NCBI GenBank assembly: GCA_963705955.1
Contig: CAVPLH010000006.1
Span: 930,001-994,000, forward strand
Direction: 5' to 3'
Source of the DNA: WHSW01 sp963705955
GTDB lineage: Bacteria; Actinomycetota; Thermoleophilia; Solirubrobacterales; 70-9
Length of the DNA stretch: 64,000 bases
Below the pieces are notes generated by a model, which was not told where the DNA came from, searched no databases, and saw only the letters and a list, made by a program, of their open reading frames with translations. Position numbers and translations under genes: made by a program. Positions 16,347 through 24,753 of this stretch are shown piece by piece (position 1 is the first letter of the stretch; every line of letters begins with the position of its first letter).

Positions 16347-17709
16347 GGTCGACCCCGCGATCTTCAAGGCCTATGACGTCCGCGGTCTCTACGGCTCGCA
16401 GATGGACGGGGAGGTCAACTACCAGCTCGGCCGGGCGTTCGCGCGTGTGCTCGGGGCGCTGCGCGAGAGGCCGGTCGGCGATCTGCGGATCGGCGTCGGG
16501 CGCGACATGCGTCTCGAGGCCCCCGAGATGGCGCGCCGGCTCCGCGACGGGATCGTCGCCGAGGGGGCGACGGTCGTCGACGCGGGCATGGTGGCCACCG
16601 AGATGCTGTATTTCCTCGTCGGCTCGCGGGAGCTCGACGGAGGCGCGATGGTCACCGCCTCGCACAACCCGAAGGCCTACACCGGGGTGAAGCTGGTTCG
16701 CGAGGGCGCCCTGGCGCTCTCCGGCGACGCCGGAATCGGCGAGATCAGGGATCTGGTCCTCGCGGGCATGCCCGACCCACCGGCCGGCGGCGAGGTCGAG
16801 GCGGTCGACATCTACGACGACTTCCAGCGACACGCGCTGACGATGATCGACCCCGACGCGATCAAGCCCCTGCGCCTCGTCGTCGATGGCGGCAACGGCA
16901 TGGCCGGCCCGATGGTCGGCCCACTGCTCGAGCGCCTCGAGCTCGATCCGATCGAGACCTACTGGGTCCCCGACGGCGAGTTCCCCGACCACGAGCCGAA
17001 TCCGTTGCTGCCCGAGAACCGCCGCTTCGTGATCGATCGGGTGCTTTCCGAGAACGCCGACCTCGGGATCGCCTGGGACGGCGATGCCGACCGCTGCTTC
17101 TTCATCGACGGCAGCGGCGAGTTCGTCGACGGCGACTTCCTCACCGCGCTGCTCGCCGGCCAGATGCTTCGCAAGGAGCCCGGGGCCACGGTGCTCTATG
17201 ACGTCCGCGCCAGTCGCGCGGTGCCCGACACGGTGCGCAAGCTCGGCGGGACGTCGCACCTGAACCGGGTCGGACATGCGTTCTTCAAGATCGCGATGCG
17301 CGAGCGGGGCGCAGCGTTCGGCGGCGAGGTCTCCGGTCATTACTACTTCCGTGACTTCTGGTGCGCGGACTCGGGCACGCTGCCGGCGCTGCTCGTCCTC
17401 GAGCTGCTCTCGACCGAGGGACGATCGCTCTCGGAGCTCGTCGACGAGCTGCGGCGCCACTACTTCATCTCCGGCGAGATCAACTCCGAGGTCGCCGATC
17501 CCGGCGCGATGATGAACGACCTCGCCGCGCGGTACGCGGATGCCGATGTCAGCTGGCTCGACGGCGTTTCGGTCGACTACCCCGACTGGCACTTCAACGT
17601 CCGGCCTTCGAACACCGAGCCGCTGCTGCGGCTCAACCTCGAGTCGCTCGTCTCGCGGGAGGACATGGAGCGCAAGCGCGACGAGGTGCTCGGGTTCATC
17701 CGGGCGTGA
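16339..17709 (+). CDS. manB: Phosphomannomutase/phosphoglucomutase
   Basis: A 456-aa alpha-D-phosphohexomutase interconverting hexose 1- and 6-phosphates through a phosphoserine. The active-site Ser is in VTASHNPKAYTGVK near residue 106, the Mg2+ loop in WDGDADRCFF near 248, sugar specificity in GGEVSGHYYFRD, and the phosphate site in RPSNTEPLLRLN. It starts at a TTG inside the HIT gene end. It would supply precursors for the sugar-nucleotide genes in this window. Confidence 0.94.
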   Translation: MTEVDPAIFKAYDVRGLYGSQMDGEVNYQLGRAFARVLGALRERPVGDLRIGVGRDMRLEAPEMARRLRDGIVAEGATVVDAGMVATEMLYFLVGSRELDGGAMVTASHNPKAYTGVKLVREGALALSGDAGIGEIRDLVLAGMPDPPAGGEVEAVDIYDDFQRHALTMIDPDAIKPLRLVVDGGNGMAGPMVGPLLERLELDPIETYWVPDGEFPDHEPNPLLPENRRFVIDRVLSENADLGIAWDGDADRCFFIDGSGEFVDGDFLTALLAGQMLRKEPGATVLYDVRASRAVPDTVRKLGGTSHLNRVGHAFFKIAMRERGAAFGGEVSGHYYFRDFWCADSGTLPALLVLELLSTEGRSLSELVDELRRHYFISGEINSEVADPGAMMNDLAARYADADVSWLDGVSVDYPDWHFNVRPSNTEPLLRLNLESLVSREDMERKRDEVLGFIRA

Positions 17710-17722
17710 TCGCAGCGCTTCC

Positions 17723-17784
17723 AGCTTGCAGCTTGCAGCTTGCAGCTGGTTCTGCCCCGGTGCCTGCCAGCTGCCAGCTGCCAG
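17723..17784. repeat. Heptamer arrays AGCTTGC x3 and CTGCCAG x3, locus 2
   Basis: Three AGCTTGC units (17723-17743) and, after an 20-nt spacer, three CTGCCAG units (17764-17784). The two arrays are imperfect inverted repeats of each other, one mismatch per heptamer. They fill the space between the phosphohexomutase stop and the next ATG. Confidence 0.8.
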
Positions 17785-17787
17785 CTC

Positions 17788-18828
17788 ATGGCTGAGCCGC
17801 CCATGACTCCGACGGAAGCGCTGGAGCGCGCCGAGCGCGCCGGAATCCTCCGCCTCCAGATTCCCACCCCTTTCGCCGTCGGGCGGGTCAACTGCTATCT
17901 GATCGAGGACGAGCCGCTGACGCTCGTCGACGCCGGGCCGAACTCGGGCAAGTCGCTGGACGAGCTGCAGCGCCAACTCGATGCCGCCGGACACGCCGTC
18001 GAGGACCTCGGGTTGATCGTGATCAGCCACCAGCACATCGACCACCTCGGCCTGGTCGACATCATCGCCTCGCGGTCGGGCGCCGACGTCGCCGCGCTCG
18101 ACCTCGTGGTCGGCTTCGTCGAGCGCTACGGCGAGGACGCCGAGCGCGACGACGAGTTCGCGAGCGCGCTGATGGTTCGCTACGGGATCCCGGACGACCT
18201 CGTGATCGCGCTGCGCAGCGTCTCGCGCAGCTTCCGCGGCTGGGGCGCCGCGGCGCGGGTGACCCGTCCGCTCGCCGACGGCGGCACGCTCGCTCTGCGC
18301 GACCGCAGCTTCGAGGTCCAGCACCGACCCGGTCACAGCCCGTCGGACACCGTCTTCTGGGACGCCGACCGGCGGATCCTGATCTGCGCGGATCACCTGA
18401 TCGCCCACATCTCATCGAACCCTCTGCTCGCCCGGCCGCTCGACGGATCCGACGAGCGCCCGCGCTCGCTGGTCGCCTACCTCGCCTCGCTCGCCCGCAC
18501 CCGCGAGCTTCCGGCCGAGCTCGTGCTGCCCGGACACGGGGAACCGATCGTCGACCACGTCGCGCTGATCGACGAGCGGTTTGCGCTCCATCGCCGCCGC
18601 GCCGAGAAGCTCCGGAAGCTGATCGCCGAACGGCCGCGGACCGCGTACGAGCTGGCCCAGGAGCTGTGGGGCAACGTCGCGGTAACTCAGGCGTTCCTCA
18701 CCCTCTCCGAGGTGGTCGGCCACGTCGACCTGCTGATCGACGCCGGCGCCGTGCGCGAGGTCGACGACGCCGGGGTGATCCGCTTCGAAGCGACCGGCGA
18801 GGTCGGCGCGGCTACGATCCCGGAGTGA
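17788..18828 (+). CDS. Metallo-beta-lactamase-fold hydrolase
   Basis: A 346-aa MBL protein: NCYLIEDEPLTLVDAGPN, the zinc motif ISHQHIDHLG near residue 83, HRPGHSPSD near 176, and a C-terminal winged-helix-like domain (RAEKLRKLIAERPRTAYELAQEL). This two-domain layout matches the LACTB2-like / glyoxalase II-like branch. ATG 17788 directly abuts the repeat array; ATG 17803 in the same frame may be the real start. Its TGA overlaps the GTG of the lipid kinase. Confidence 0.88.
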   Translation: MAEPPMTPTEALERAERAGILRLQIPTPFAVGRVNCYLIEDEPLTLVDAGPNSGKSLDELQRQLDAAGHAVEDLGLIVISHQHIDHLGLVDIIASRSGADVAALDLVVGFVERYGEDAERDDEFASALMVRYGIPDDLVIALRSVSRSFRGWGAAARVTRPLADGGTLALRDRSFEVQHRPGHSPSDTVFWDADRRILICADHLIAHISSNPLLARPLDGSDERPRSLVAYLASLARTRELPAELVLPGHGEPIVDHVALIDERFALHRRRAEKLRKLIAERPRTAYELAQELWGNVAVTQAFLTLSEVVGHVDLLIDAGAVREVDDAGVIRFEATGEVGAATIPE

Positions 18829-19832
18829 GCACCGCGACGGCGCCAACCTCAATTCGCCCCGAGGCCGCCGGCAACGGCGGCGTCTCCCCCGCGACCAAGA
18901 AGCGGATGCTGATCATCGTCAACCCGTACGCGACGACGGTCTCCGACCGGCTCAAGAACCTCGTCGTCTACGCGCTCCAGGGGCGCTACGAGGTCGAGGC
19001 GGTGCTCACCGAGGCGCAGAACCACGCGACCGAGATCGGCCGCGAGGCACGCGACGGCCACTACGACGTCGTCGTCGCGTTCGGCGGCGACGGCACCCTG
19101 AACGAGGTCGCCAACGGCCTCGCCGGCAGCGAGATCCCGGTCACGATCCTCCCGGGAGGCTCGACCAACGTCGTCGCACGGACGCTCGGGATTCCCAACG
19201 ACGTCGTCGATGCGACCGAACACCTGCTCGGGCTCGCCGACCGCTTCGAGCCGCGACCGATCGATCTCGGGATCGCCAACGGCCGGCGCTTCGTCTTCTC
19301 GTGCGGCTCCGGGCTCGACGCGACCGCTGCGATGCGGGTAGACCAGCGCCCGAAGCTCAAGGCCCGCGGCGGGCCCTACTTCTACACCTGGGTCGCGGTG
19401 CAGTCCTTCTACACCCGGTACATGCGAAACCCGGTCCGGATGCGGCTCGAGGTCGGCGACCGCGAGACCGAGGGGATCACGGTGCTGGCGCAGAACTCGG
19501 ATCCGTTCACGTACTTCGGCAGCCGCCCGGTCCGCGTCTGTCAGGGAATCGAGATCGATGACGGCACGCTCTCGGTCGCCTCCCTGCGTCGCGCAGCTCA
19601 GCGAGACATGGGTCCGATCGTCGCCAGGGTGCTCTACGAGCGCCTGCACGCGTCGGATCACCGCCAGATCGATCACTTCGACGACGTCACCGCGGCCCGG
19701 CTGACCTCGGTCTCGCTCGACCCGGCGGGTGAGCCGAGACCGTTCCCGGTCCAGGTCGACGGCGATTACATCGGCGAGCACACCGAGCTCGCGCTCGGGA
19801 TCGACCCCGGTGCGCTGCGGATAATCAGCTGA
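18825..19832 (+). CDS. Diacylglycerol kinase catalytic-domain (YegS/DagK-like) lipid kinase
   Basis: A 335-aa kinase. After an N-terminal tail of about 25 residues comes MLIIVNPYATT, then the nucleotide loop VVAFGGDGTLNEVANGL near residue 87 and LPGGSTNVVARTLG, all diagnostic. The C-terminal beta-sandwich ends VQVDGDYIG. Substrates in the family include diacylglycerol and other lipid alcohols. The start is a GTG overlapping the upstream TGA. Confidence 0.92.
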   Translation: MSTATAPTSIRPEAAGNGGVSPATKKRMLIIVNPYATTVSDRLKNLVVYALQGRYEVEAVLTEAQNHATEIGREARDGHYDVVVAFGGDGTLNEVANGLAGSEIPVTILPGGSTNVVARTLGIPNDVVDATEHLLGLADRFEPRPIDLGIANGRRFVFSCGSGLDATAAMRVDQRPKLKARGGPYFYTWVAVQSFYTRYMRNPVRMRLEVGDRETEGITVLAQNSDPFTYFGSRPVRVCQGIEIDDGTLSVASLRRAAQRDMGPIVARVLYERLHASDHRQIDHFDDVTAARLTSVSLDPAGEPRPFPVQVDGDYIGEHTELALGIDPGALRIIS

Positions 19833-19849
19833 CGGGCCTCGGCGCGGCG

Positions 19850-20281
19850 ATGGACGAGTGTCCGTTCTGTGAGATCGTCGCCGGCGAAGCCGCGGCGGAG
19901 ATCGTCTTCGAGGACGAGACCTCGGTCGCTTTCCTCGACCTCCGCCCGCTGTTCCCGGGCCATTCGCTGCTCGTGCCGCGCTCACACCACGAGACCCTCG
20001 CCGACCTCCCGGCGGCGCTGGTCGAGCCCTACTTCGCCGGCGCCCGGCTGCTCAGCCGCGCGATCCCCGAGGCGATGGGCGCCCAGGGCTCGTTCGTCGC
20101 GATCAACAACGTGGTCAGCCAGTCGGTGCCCCACCTGCACACCCACGTCGTGCCCCGGGTGCGCAAGGACGGCCTGCGCGGGTTCTTCTGGCCGCGCAGC
20201 AGGTACTCCGGCGACCGCCACGCGGCCGAGACGGCGGCCGCGGTCCGCGCCGCGGTCGCCCGCCTGACCACATCCGGCTGA
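19850..20281 (+). CDS. HIT-family protein
   Basis: A 143-aa histidine-triad hydrolase: CPFCEIVAGE at the N-terminus, LDLRPLFPGHSLLVPRSH in the middle, and the triad VPHLHTHVVPR near residues 97-107. It is a second HIT paralogue only 3.5 kb from the first but of a different subfamily (Hint/HinT-like). It lies 17 nt after the lipid kinase and is likely in the same transcript. Confidence 0.92.
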   Translation: MDECPFCEIVAGEAAAEIVFEDETSVAFLDLRPLFPGHSLLVPRSHHETLADLPAALVEPYFAGARLLSRAIPEAMGAQGSFVAINNVVSQSVPHLHTHVVPRVRKDGLRGFFWPRSRYSGDRHAAETAAAVRAAVARLTTSG

Positions 20282-20284
20282 GGC

Positions 20285-20821
20285 TCAAACCCAGTCGAAA
20301 CGGACGTCGATGTCCGCGAACTCGGCGAACCGGCGCCGGTTGAAGTAGTGGGGCAGGATCTGGGTCACGAGGCGCGCGGCAGGGTCCCAGAGCGCCACCC
20401 AGCCCAGCAGGAGGATCGCCTGCGAGACGCCCTGGAGGACGAGCTCGTCGGTCGCCCGGTCGATCGCGGTCGAGGTCGTGATGCAGACGAACAGCAGCAC
20501 GATGCCGATCCATGCGGCGATCCTGTCCGACCTGGTCAGCGGGTCGACGTCGCGCAGCGGCCCAGAGGCCAGGGTCAGGTCCGAGCGGATCGCCGCCCGC
20601 ACGGCGGCCTCGTCGGTCGACGGGCGCTCGCTCTCGGGCAGGTACAGCCTCAGCGACGACGGCTCGGCGTCGCGGGAGAGCTCCCACTGGTCGAGCAGCG
20701 ACATCCGCGCCTCGTAGTTGAGCGGCCGGTCGGCGATCGGGCGGGCGTCGAAGGACTCGAACAGGTCATCGACGGCGCCCAGCCGGATCGCGAACTCGCT
20801 CCGCTTGAAGCGCTCATCCAT
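20285..20821 (-). CDS. Membrane protein of unknown function
   Basis: A 178-aa protein with a charged N-terminal half of about 95 residues (MDERFKRSEFAIRLG, SLRLYLPESERPSTDEAA) and two predicted helices (IAAWIGIVLLFVCITTST and VLQGVSQAILLLGWVALW), ending in an aromatic/basic tail. No family is recognised. The ATG lies within the last codons of the upstream gene (8-nt overlap), so the TTG start further upstream is not needed. Confidence 0.7.
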   Translation of the reverse strand: MDERFKRSEFAIRLGAVDDLFESFDARPIADRPLNYEARMSLLDQWELSRDAEPSSLRLYLPESERPSTDEAAVRAAIRSDLTLASGPLRDVDPLTRSDRIAAWIGIVLLFVCITTSTAIDRATDELVLQGVSQAILLLGWVALWDPAARLVTQILPHYFNRRRFAEFADIDVRFDWV

Positions 20822-21512
20822 CGCGGCCCTCGAGCGGTGCAAGCTCGGGTACTCCCCCCTCCCAGGCAGCGTCGGGAGCGGGCGGCGGATACGTCCGCGT
20901 GGTCGCGCGGTCGTCGGCGCCGGCCCGGCGCATGTGGCGGTACCAGCGGTGGTAGAGCGGAGCGCAGGCGACCGTGATCGCGGTCAGCACCGCGCAGCCG
21001 GCGAGCAGCCACAGGTGCCGCCGGAGCAGCTCGGCGTCGCCCTCGACGAGGCTCGCGAGCCCGGCGAGTGCGATCGAGAGCCCGATCCCGAAGTAGTAGT
21101 CGAGCGGGAAGCGCCCGATCCACGGGACCTCGAACCACCACACGTTGCCGCGCTTGAACCGGGCCACGGTGTAGGCGGGGTTGAGCACGAACCAGAGGTA
21201 ATCCCAGACGACCGCGAGCAGGAAGTAGGTGCCGATCGTGGCGAGCTCGCCGGCGAAGGTCCAGTCGACGCCGGAGACGAACGGGAGGTGCAGGATCAGC
21301 AGCGGGATCGTGAACGCGAACACGTGGTAGCCGGTCAGCGGCCGGTGGCCCATCGCGACCCCGTAGATCCGGCCGACCAGCCCACGCCGCAGCCACCAGG
21401 TCGGAAGTCGCTCCGCCCATCCGTAGCCGCCCTCGATCTCGATCTCGATCCCGGCCAGCCCGAGGGCCCAGAACCACAGCAGCAGGGTGCGGCCGATTTC
21501 GAGCTCGCTCAT
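20814..21512 (-). CDS. Polytopic membrane protein of unknown function
   Basis: A 232-aa protein with about six hydrophobic segments, including LLLWFWALGLAGIEIE, YHVFAFTIPLLILHLPF, IGTYFLLAVVWDYLWFVLNP and WLLAGCAVLTAITVACAP. The conserved-looking aromatic stretch NVWWFEVPWIGRFPLDYYFG sits between helices. No known catalytic motif was seen. It is translationally coupled to the following small membrane protein, and the two may form one complex. Confidence 0.7.
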   Translation of the reverse strand: MSELEIGRTLLLWFWALGLAGIEIEIEGGYGWAERLPTWWLRRGLVGRIYGVAMGHRPLTGYHVFAFTIPLLILHLPFVSGVDWTFAGELATIGTYFLLAVVWDYLWFVLNPAYTVARFKRGNVWWFEVPWIGRFPLDYYFGIGLSIALAGLASLVEGDAELLRRHLWLLAGCAVLTAITVACAPLYHRWYRHMRRAGADDRATTRTYPPPAPDAAWEGGVPELAPLEGRDG

Positions 21513-21575
21513 CAGGGGATCCTCTCGGGACGAGGCAAGCTATGGCGCTGCGCGGACGGAAACCGCGGCGCCGGC

Positions 21576-22439
21576 TCAGCGGAGCGCCGCGGCGGCGTTG
21601 CCGGCCTGGTAGCCGAGGTTGTGCGCGATCAGCCCGAGCCCGTCGATCGCCCGGAAAGTCGCCGGTTCGATCCGGCCGCGAAGCAGGTGTCGGGCGATGT
21701 CCCTGGCGCTACCTGCGAGCCCGCCGGCCAGCGGCCAGCGCGGCGCCGAGCCCGGATGGCGCTCGTTCAGCCACCGCGAGCCGGCGCCGTAGCGCGCGAC
21801 CATCGCGAGGAACGAGCCGAGGTCCTCGCGATGCCGGTGCTCGACCAGGGCCTCGGGGCGGTAGTCGAGGCTCCAACCCGCCCGCTGCATCCGCCAGCAG
21901 AAGTCGACGTCGCCGCCCGAGCGGATCCCTTCCGCGAACCCGCCGACCTGCTCGAACGCCGCCCTGCGGGCAAGCAGGTTGCCGGTCGCCGCGGCGGCGC
22001 GCGCCTTGCCGTGCAGGCCCTCGGTCTGATCGTGGAAGTTGCGACTGCGGGTGTAGCGGGCGAGCAGCGAGCTCTGACCGTCGAGGCCGACGATCGCGCC
22101 GGCGATCGCACCGCAGCGCGGCGACACGGCCTCGGTCGAGAAGCGGTCGAGCAGGTCCGCGACCGGCACGCAGTCGGCGTCGATGAACAGCAGCCAGTCG
22201 GCGCGCGCGGCCGCGGCGCCGACGTTGCGGGCGTGGTAGGACGATCGCTCGCCCGTCGCGCGGAGCACCCGGGCGATCTCGCCGAGCACCGGCCCGGCGA
22301 TCCCGGCCTCGGTGTTGTCGGCGACGATCAGCTCGTCGCCTGGCCCGAGCTCGAGCCGCCCGAGGGCGACCCGCGCCTTGGCCGCGTACGCCTCGTCGCC
22401 GCGAAACGGAACGACGGTGCTGATCGCCGGCCGGCTCAA
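21576..22439 (-). CDS. Family 2 glycosyltransferase
   Basis: A 287-aa GT-A enzyme: ISTVVPFRGDE at the N-terminus, ELIVADNTEAG, the metal-binding LLFIDADCVP near residue 88, and SGGDVDFCWRMQRAGW with the ED-type acceptor motif. The chosen TTG start overlaps the rel TGA (TTGA); the longer frame is a shadow of rel. The acceptor is unknown; coupling to rel suggests only shared expression. Confidence 0.85.
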   Translation of the reverse strand: MSRPAISTVVPFRGDEAYAAKARVALGRLELGPGDELIVADNTEAGIAGPVLGEIARVLRATGERSSYHARNVGAAAARADWLLFIDADCVPVADLLDRFSTEAVSPRCGAIAGAIVGLDGQSSLLARYTRSRNFHDQTEGLHGKARAAAATGNLLARRAAFEQVGGFAEGIRSGGDVDFCWRMQRAGWSLDYRPEALVEHRHREDLGSFLAMVARYGAGSRWLNERHPGSAPRWPLAGGLAGSARDIARHLLRGRIEPATFRAIDGLGLIAHNLGYQAGNAAAALR

Positions 22440-24604
22440 TCCGACGGCGTGACGCGGTAGGCGTCGAAGACGGCGTCGAGGCTGCGAAGCCGGTTGATGC
22501 AGGCCTTGAGCTGCTGCGAATCGCCGACCTCGACCACGAACCGGTTGCGGACCATCGGGTGCTTGGTGCTGCAGTTCGCCTCGAGGATGTTGACCCCGGC
22601 CTCGGAGAAGGTCCGCGAGAGGTCCTCGAGCAGCCTGGTGCGATCCCACGCGTCGACCTGCAGTTCAACCCGGTAGGAGGTCGCGTTGTCGCCGGCCCAG
22701 GAGACGTCCGTGAACCGTTCCGGCGCCTTCATCAGCGCCTCGACGTTGTTGCAGTCCTCGCGGTGGATCGTGATCCCCCGCCCGAGCGAGACGTAACCGA
22801 CGATCTCGTCGCCGGGCACGGGGCGACAGCACTTCGCGAGCCGGACGACGACGTCGTCGACGCCCTCGACCTTGATCCCGTAGCTGGACGCATCCTGGGT
22901 TCGCCGCTGGCGCTCGTCGCGCCCCTCGAGCACCCCGGCGAGCCTCGCCTCCGTCTCGCCTCCTGCGGCAGCATCGCCGGACTTGAGCCGCTGCATGACC
23001 TTGTTGACGACGGTCTTCGCCGAGATCTTCGCCTGGCCGAGAGCGATGTAGAAGTCGTCCGCCTTGCGGAAGCCCATCTCGCGGGTGACGTCGGCGAGCA
23101 GCGGCGAGCCGGCGAGGCGCTGCGGGGGCAGCCCCGCCTTGCGGAGCGCCGTCTGCAGCTCCTCGCGGCCGTGGTGCTCGGCATCCTCGCGTCGCTCGCG
23201 CTTCAGGAAGGCCCGGATCTTGTTGCGGGCCCGGGCGGTCCGCACCAGCGCCAGCCAGTCGCGTGACGGGCCGCGCTCCTGCTTCGAGGTCAGGATCTCG
23301 ACGATGTCGCCTGACTTGAGCTGGTAGTGCAGCGGGACGATCTTGCCGTTCACCTTCGAGCCGACGCAGCGGTGGCCGATGTCGGTGTGGACGGCGTAGG
23401 CGAAGTCGAGCGGGGTCGAGCCGGCGGAGAGGTTCTTGACCTCGCCCCGGGGGGTGAAGACGAAGACCTCGTCCTCGAACAGGTCGACCTTGAGCGCCTC
23501 GAGGAACTCGGTCGGGTCCCCGTCGCCGTCGGTGTCGAGCAGCTGCCGCAGCCAGGTCATCTTCTCGCGCTCGGTGCCCTTCCCGGCGCCCTCCTTGTAG
23601 ATCACGTGCGCAGCGATCCCGTACTCGGCGGTCTCGTGCATGTCCGGGGTCCGGATCTGGATCTCCAGAGGCCGGCCCTCGGGGCCGATCACGGTCGTGT
23701 GCAGCGCCTGGTAGAGGTTCAGCTTCGGGGTCGCGATGAAATCCTTGAACCGGCCCGGAAGCGGCTTCCAGATCGAGTGGATGATCCCGATCGCGCCGTA
23801 GCAGTCCTTGATCGAGGCGACGATCACCCGCATCGCGGTGAGGTCGTAGATCTCGTTGAACTCCCGCCCCTTCTTGCTCATCTTCGCGTAGATCGAGTAG
23901 AAGTGCTTGGCCCGGCCCGAGATCTGGGCCTCGATCCCGACCTTCGCGAGCTCGCGGCCGAGAAACTCGCCCGCGTCGGTCACGTAGCGCTCACGCTCGG
24001 TGCGCTGCTGGGCGACGAGCCGCTTGATCTCCTCGTACTTGCGCGGATGCAGTCGCTGGAACGCGAGATCCTCGAGCTCCCACTTGATCGCGTGGATTCC
24101 GAGCCGGTGAGCCAGCGGGGCGTAGATCTCGAGCGTCTCGCGCGCCTTGTCGAGCTGTTTCTGCTTCGGCAGCGCCTCCAGGGTGCGCATGTTGTGGAGC
24201 CGGTCGGCGAGCTTGATCAGGATGACCCGGACGTCCGTGGCCATCGCGACCATCATCTTGCGGTAGTTCTCGGCCTGATGCTCGTCGCGGCTCTGGAACG
24301 TGATCCCGGTCAGCTTCGTGACCCCGTCGACGAGCCCGGCGACCGGCTCCCCGAACTGGTCACTGACCTGATCGAGGCTGGCGCTCGTGTCCTCGACGGT
24401 GTCGTGCAGAAGCGCCGCACAGAGGGTCTCGGTGTCGAGCCGCAGCCCGGCGCAGATCTTCGCCACCTCGACCGGGTGGATGATGAACTCCTCGCCCGAC
24501 CGCCGGCGCTGGTCGGCGTGGCGCTCGCAGGCGAACGCGAAGGCCCGTTCGATCGCCTCGCGGTCGAGCCCGTCGTCGCCGTTCGCCGTGTGCTCGCCGA
24601 TCAC
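22436..24604 (-). CDS. rel: Bifunctional (p)ppGpp synthetase/hydrolase
   Basis: A 722-aa long RSH enzyme. The HD hydrolase domain has HDTVED at 67-72, so hydrolase activity should be intact. The synthetase domain has EIYDLTAMRVIV and the RFKDFIATPKLNLYQALHT block. Then come TGS (VFVFTPRGEVKNL), a helical region, the zinc-finger domain with AKCCRPVPGDEIVGYVSLG, and a C-terminal ACT domain. The start is a GTG, somewhat short at the N-terminus. About 140 nt upstream remains open in frame without any ATG/GTG/TTG, so a longer product from an unusual codon cannot be excluded. Confidence 0.95.
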   Translation of the reverse strand: MIGEHTANGDDGLDREAIERAFAFACERHADQRRRSGEEFIIHPVEVAKICAGLRLDTETLCAALLHDTVEDTSASLDQVSDQFGEPVAGLVDGVTKLTGITFQSRDEHQAENYRKMMVAMATDVRVILIKLADRLHNMRTLEALPKQKQLDKARETLEIYAPLAHRLGIHAIKWELEDLAFQRLHPRKYEEIKRLVAQQRTERERYVTDAGEFLGRELAKVGIEAQISGRAKHFYSIYAKMSKKGREFNEIYDLTAMRVIVASIKDCYGAIGIIHSIWKPLPGRFKDFIATPKLNLYQALHTTVIGPEGRPLEIQIRTPDMHETAEYGIAAHVIYKEGAGKGTEREKMTWLRQLLDTDGDGDPTEFLEALKVDLFEDEVFVFTPRGEVKNLSAGSTPLDFAYAVHTDIGHRCVGSKVNGKIVPLHYQLKSGDIVEILTSKQERGPSRDWLALVRTARARNKIRAFLKRERREDAEHHGREELQTALRKAGLPPQRLAGSPLLADVTREMGFRKADDFYIALGQAKISAKTVVNKVMQRLKSGDAAAGGETEARLAGVLEGRDERQRRTQDASSYGIKVEGVDDVVVRLAKCCRPVPGDEIVGYVSLGRGITIHREDCNNVEALMKAPERFTDVSWAGDNATSYRVELQVDAWDRTRLLEDLSRTFSEAGVNILEANCSTKHPMVRNRFVVEVGDSQQLKACINRLRSLDAVFDAYRVTPSD

Positions 24605-24753
24605 CGCGAACAGGTCGCCGAGCAGCGCCCGCTCGTCGGGCGTGAGGCCCTTGGTGACTCGATTGACCGGGGCGGCGGGGCCGTCCGCTTCCTGGGCGCC
24701 GACCTGAATGTGACCGCGGCGGTCGGTCGGGACGGGTGCGCCCTCGACGTGCT

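Noticed and set aside
16327..18408. 693-codon minus frame across the phosphohexomutase and the MBL gene
   Set aside because: Antisense to two genes with complete active-site motifs; composition is that of a shadow.
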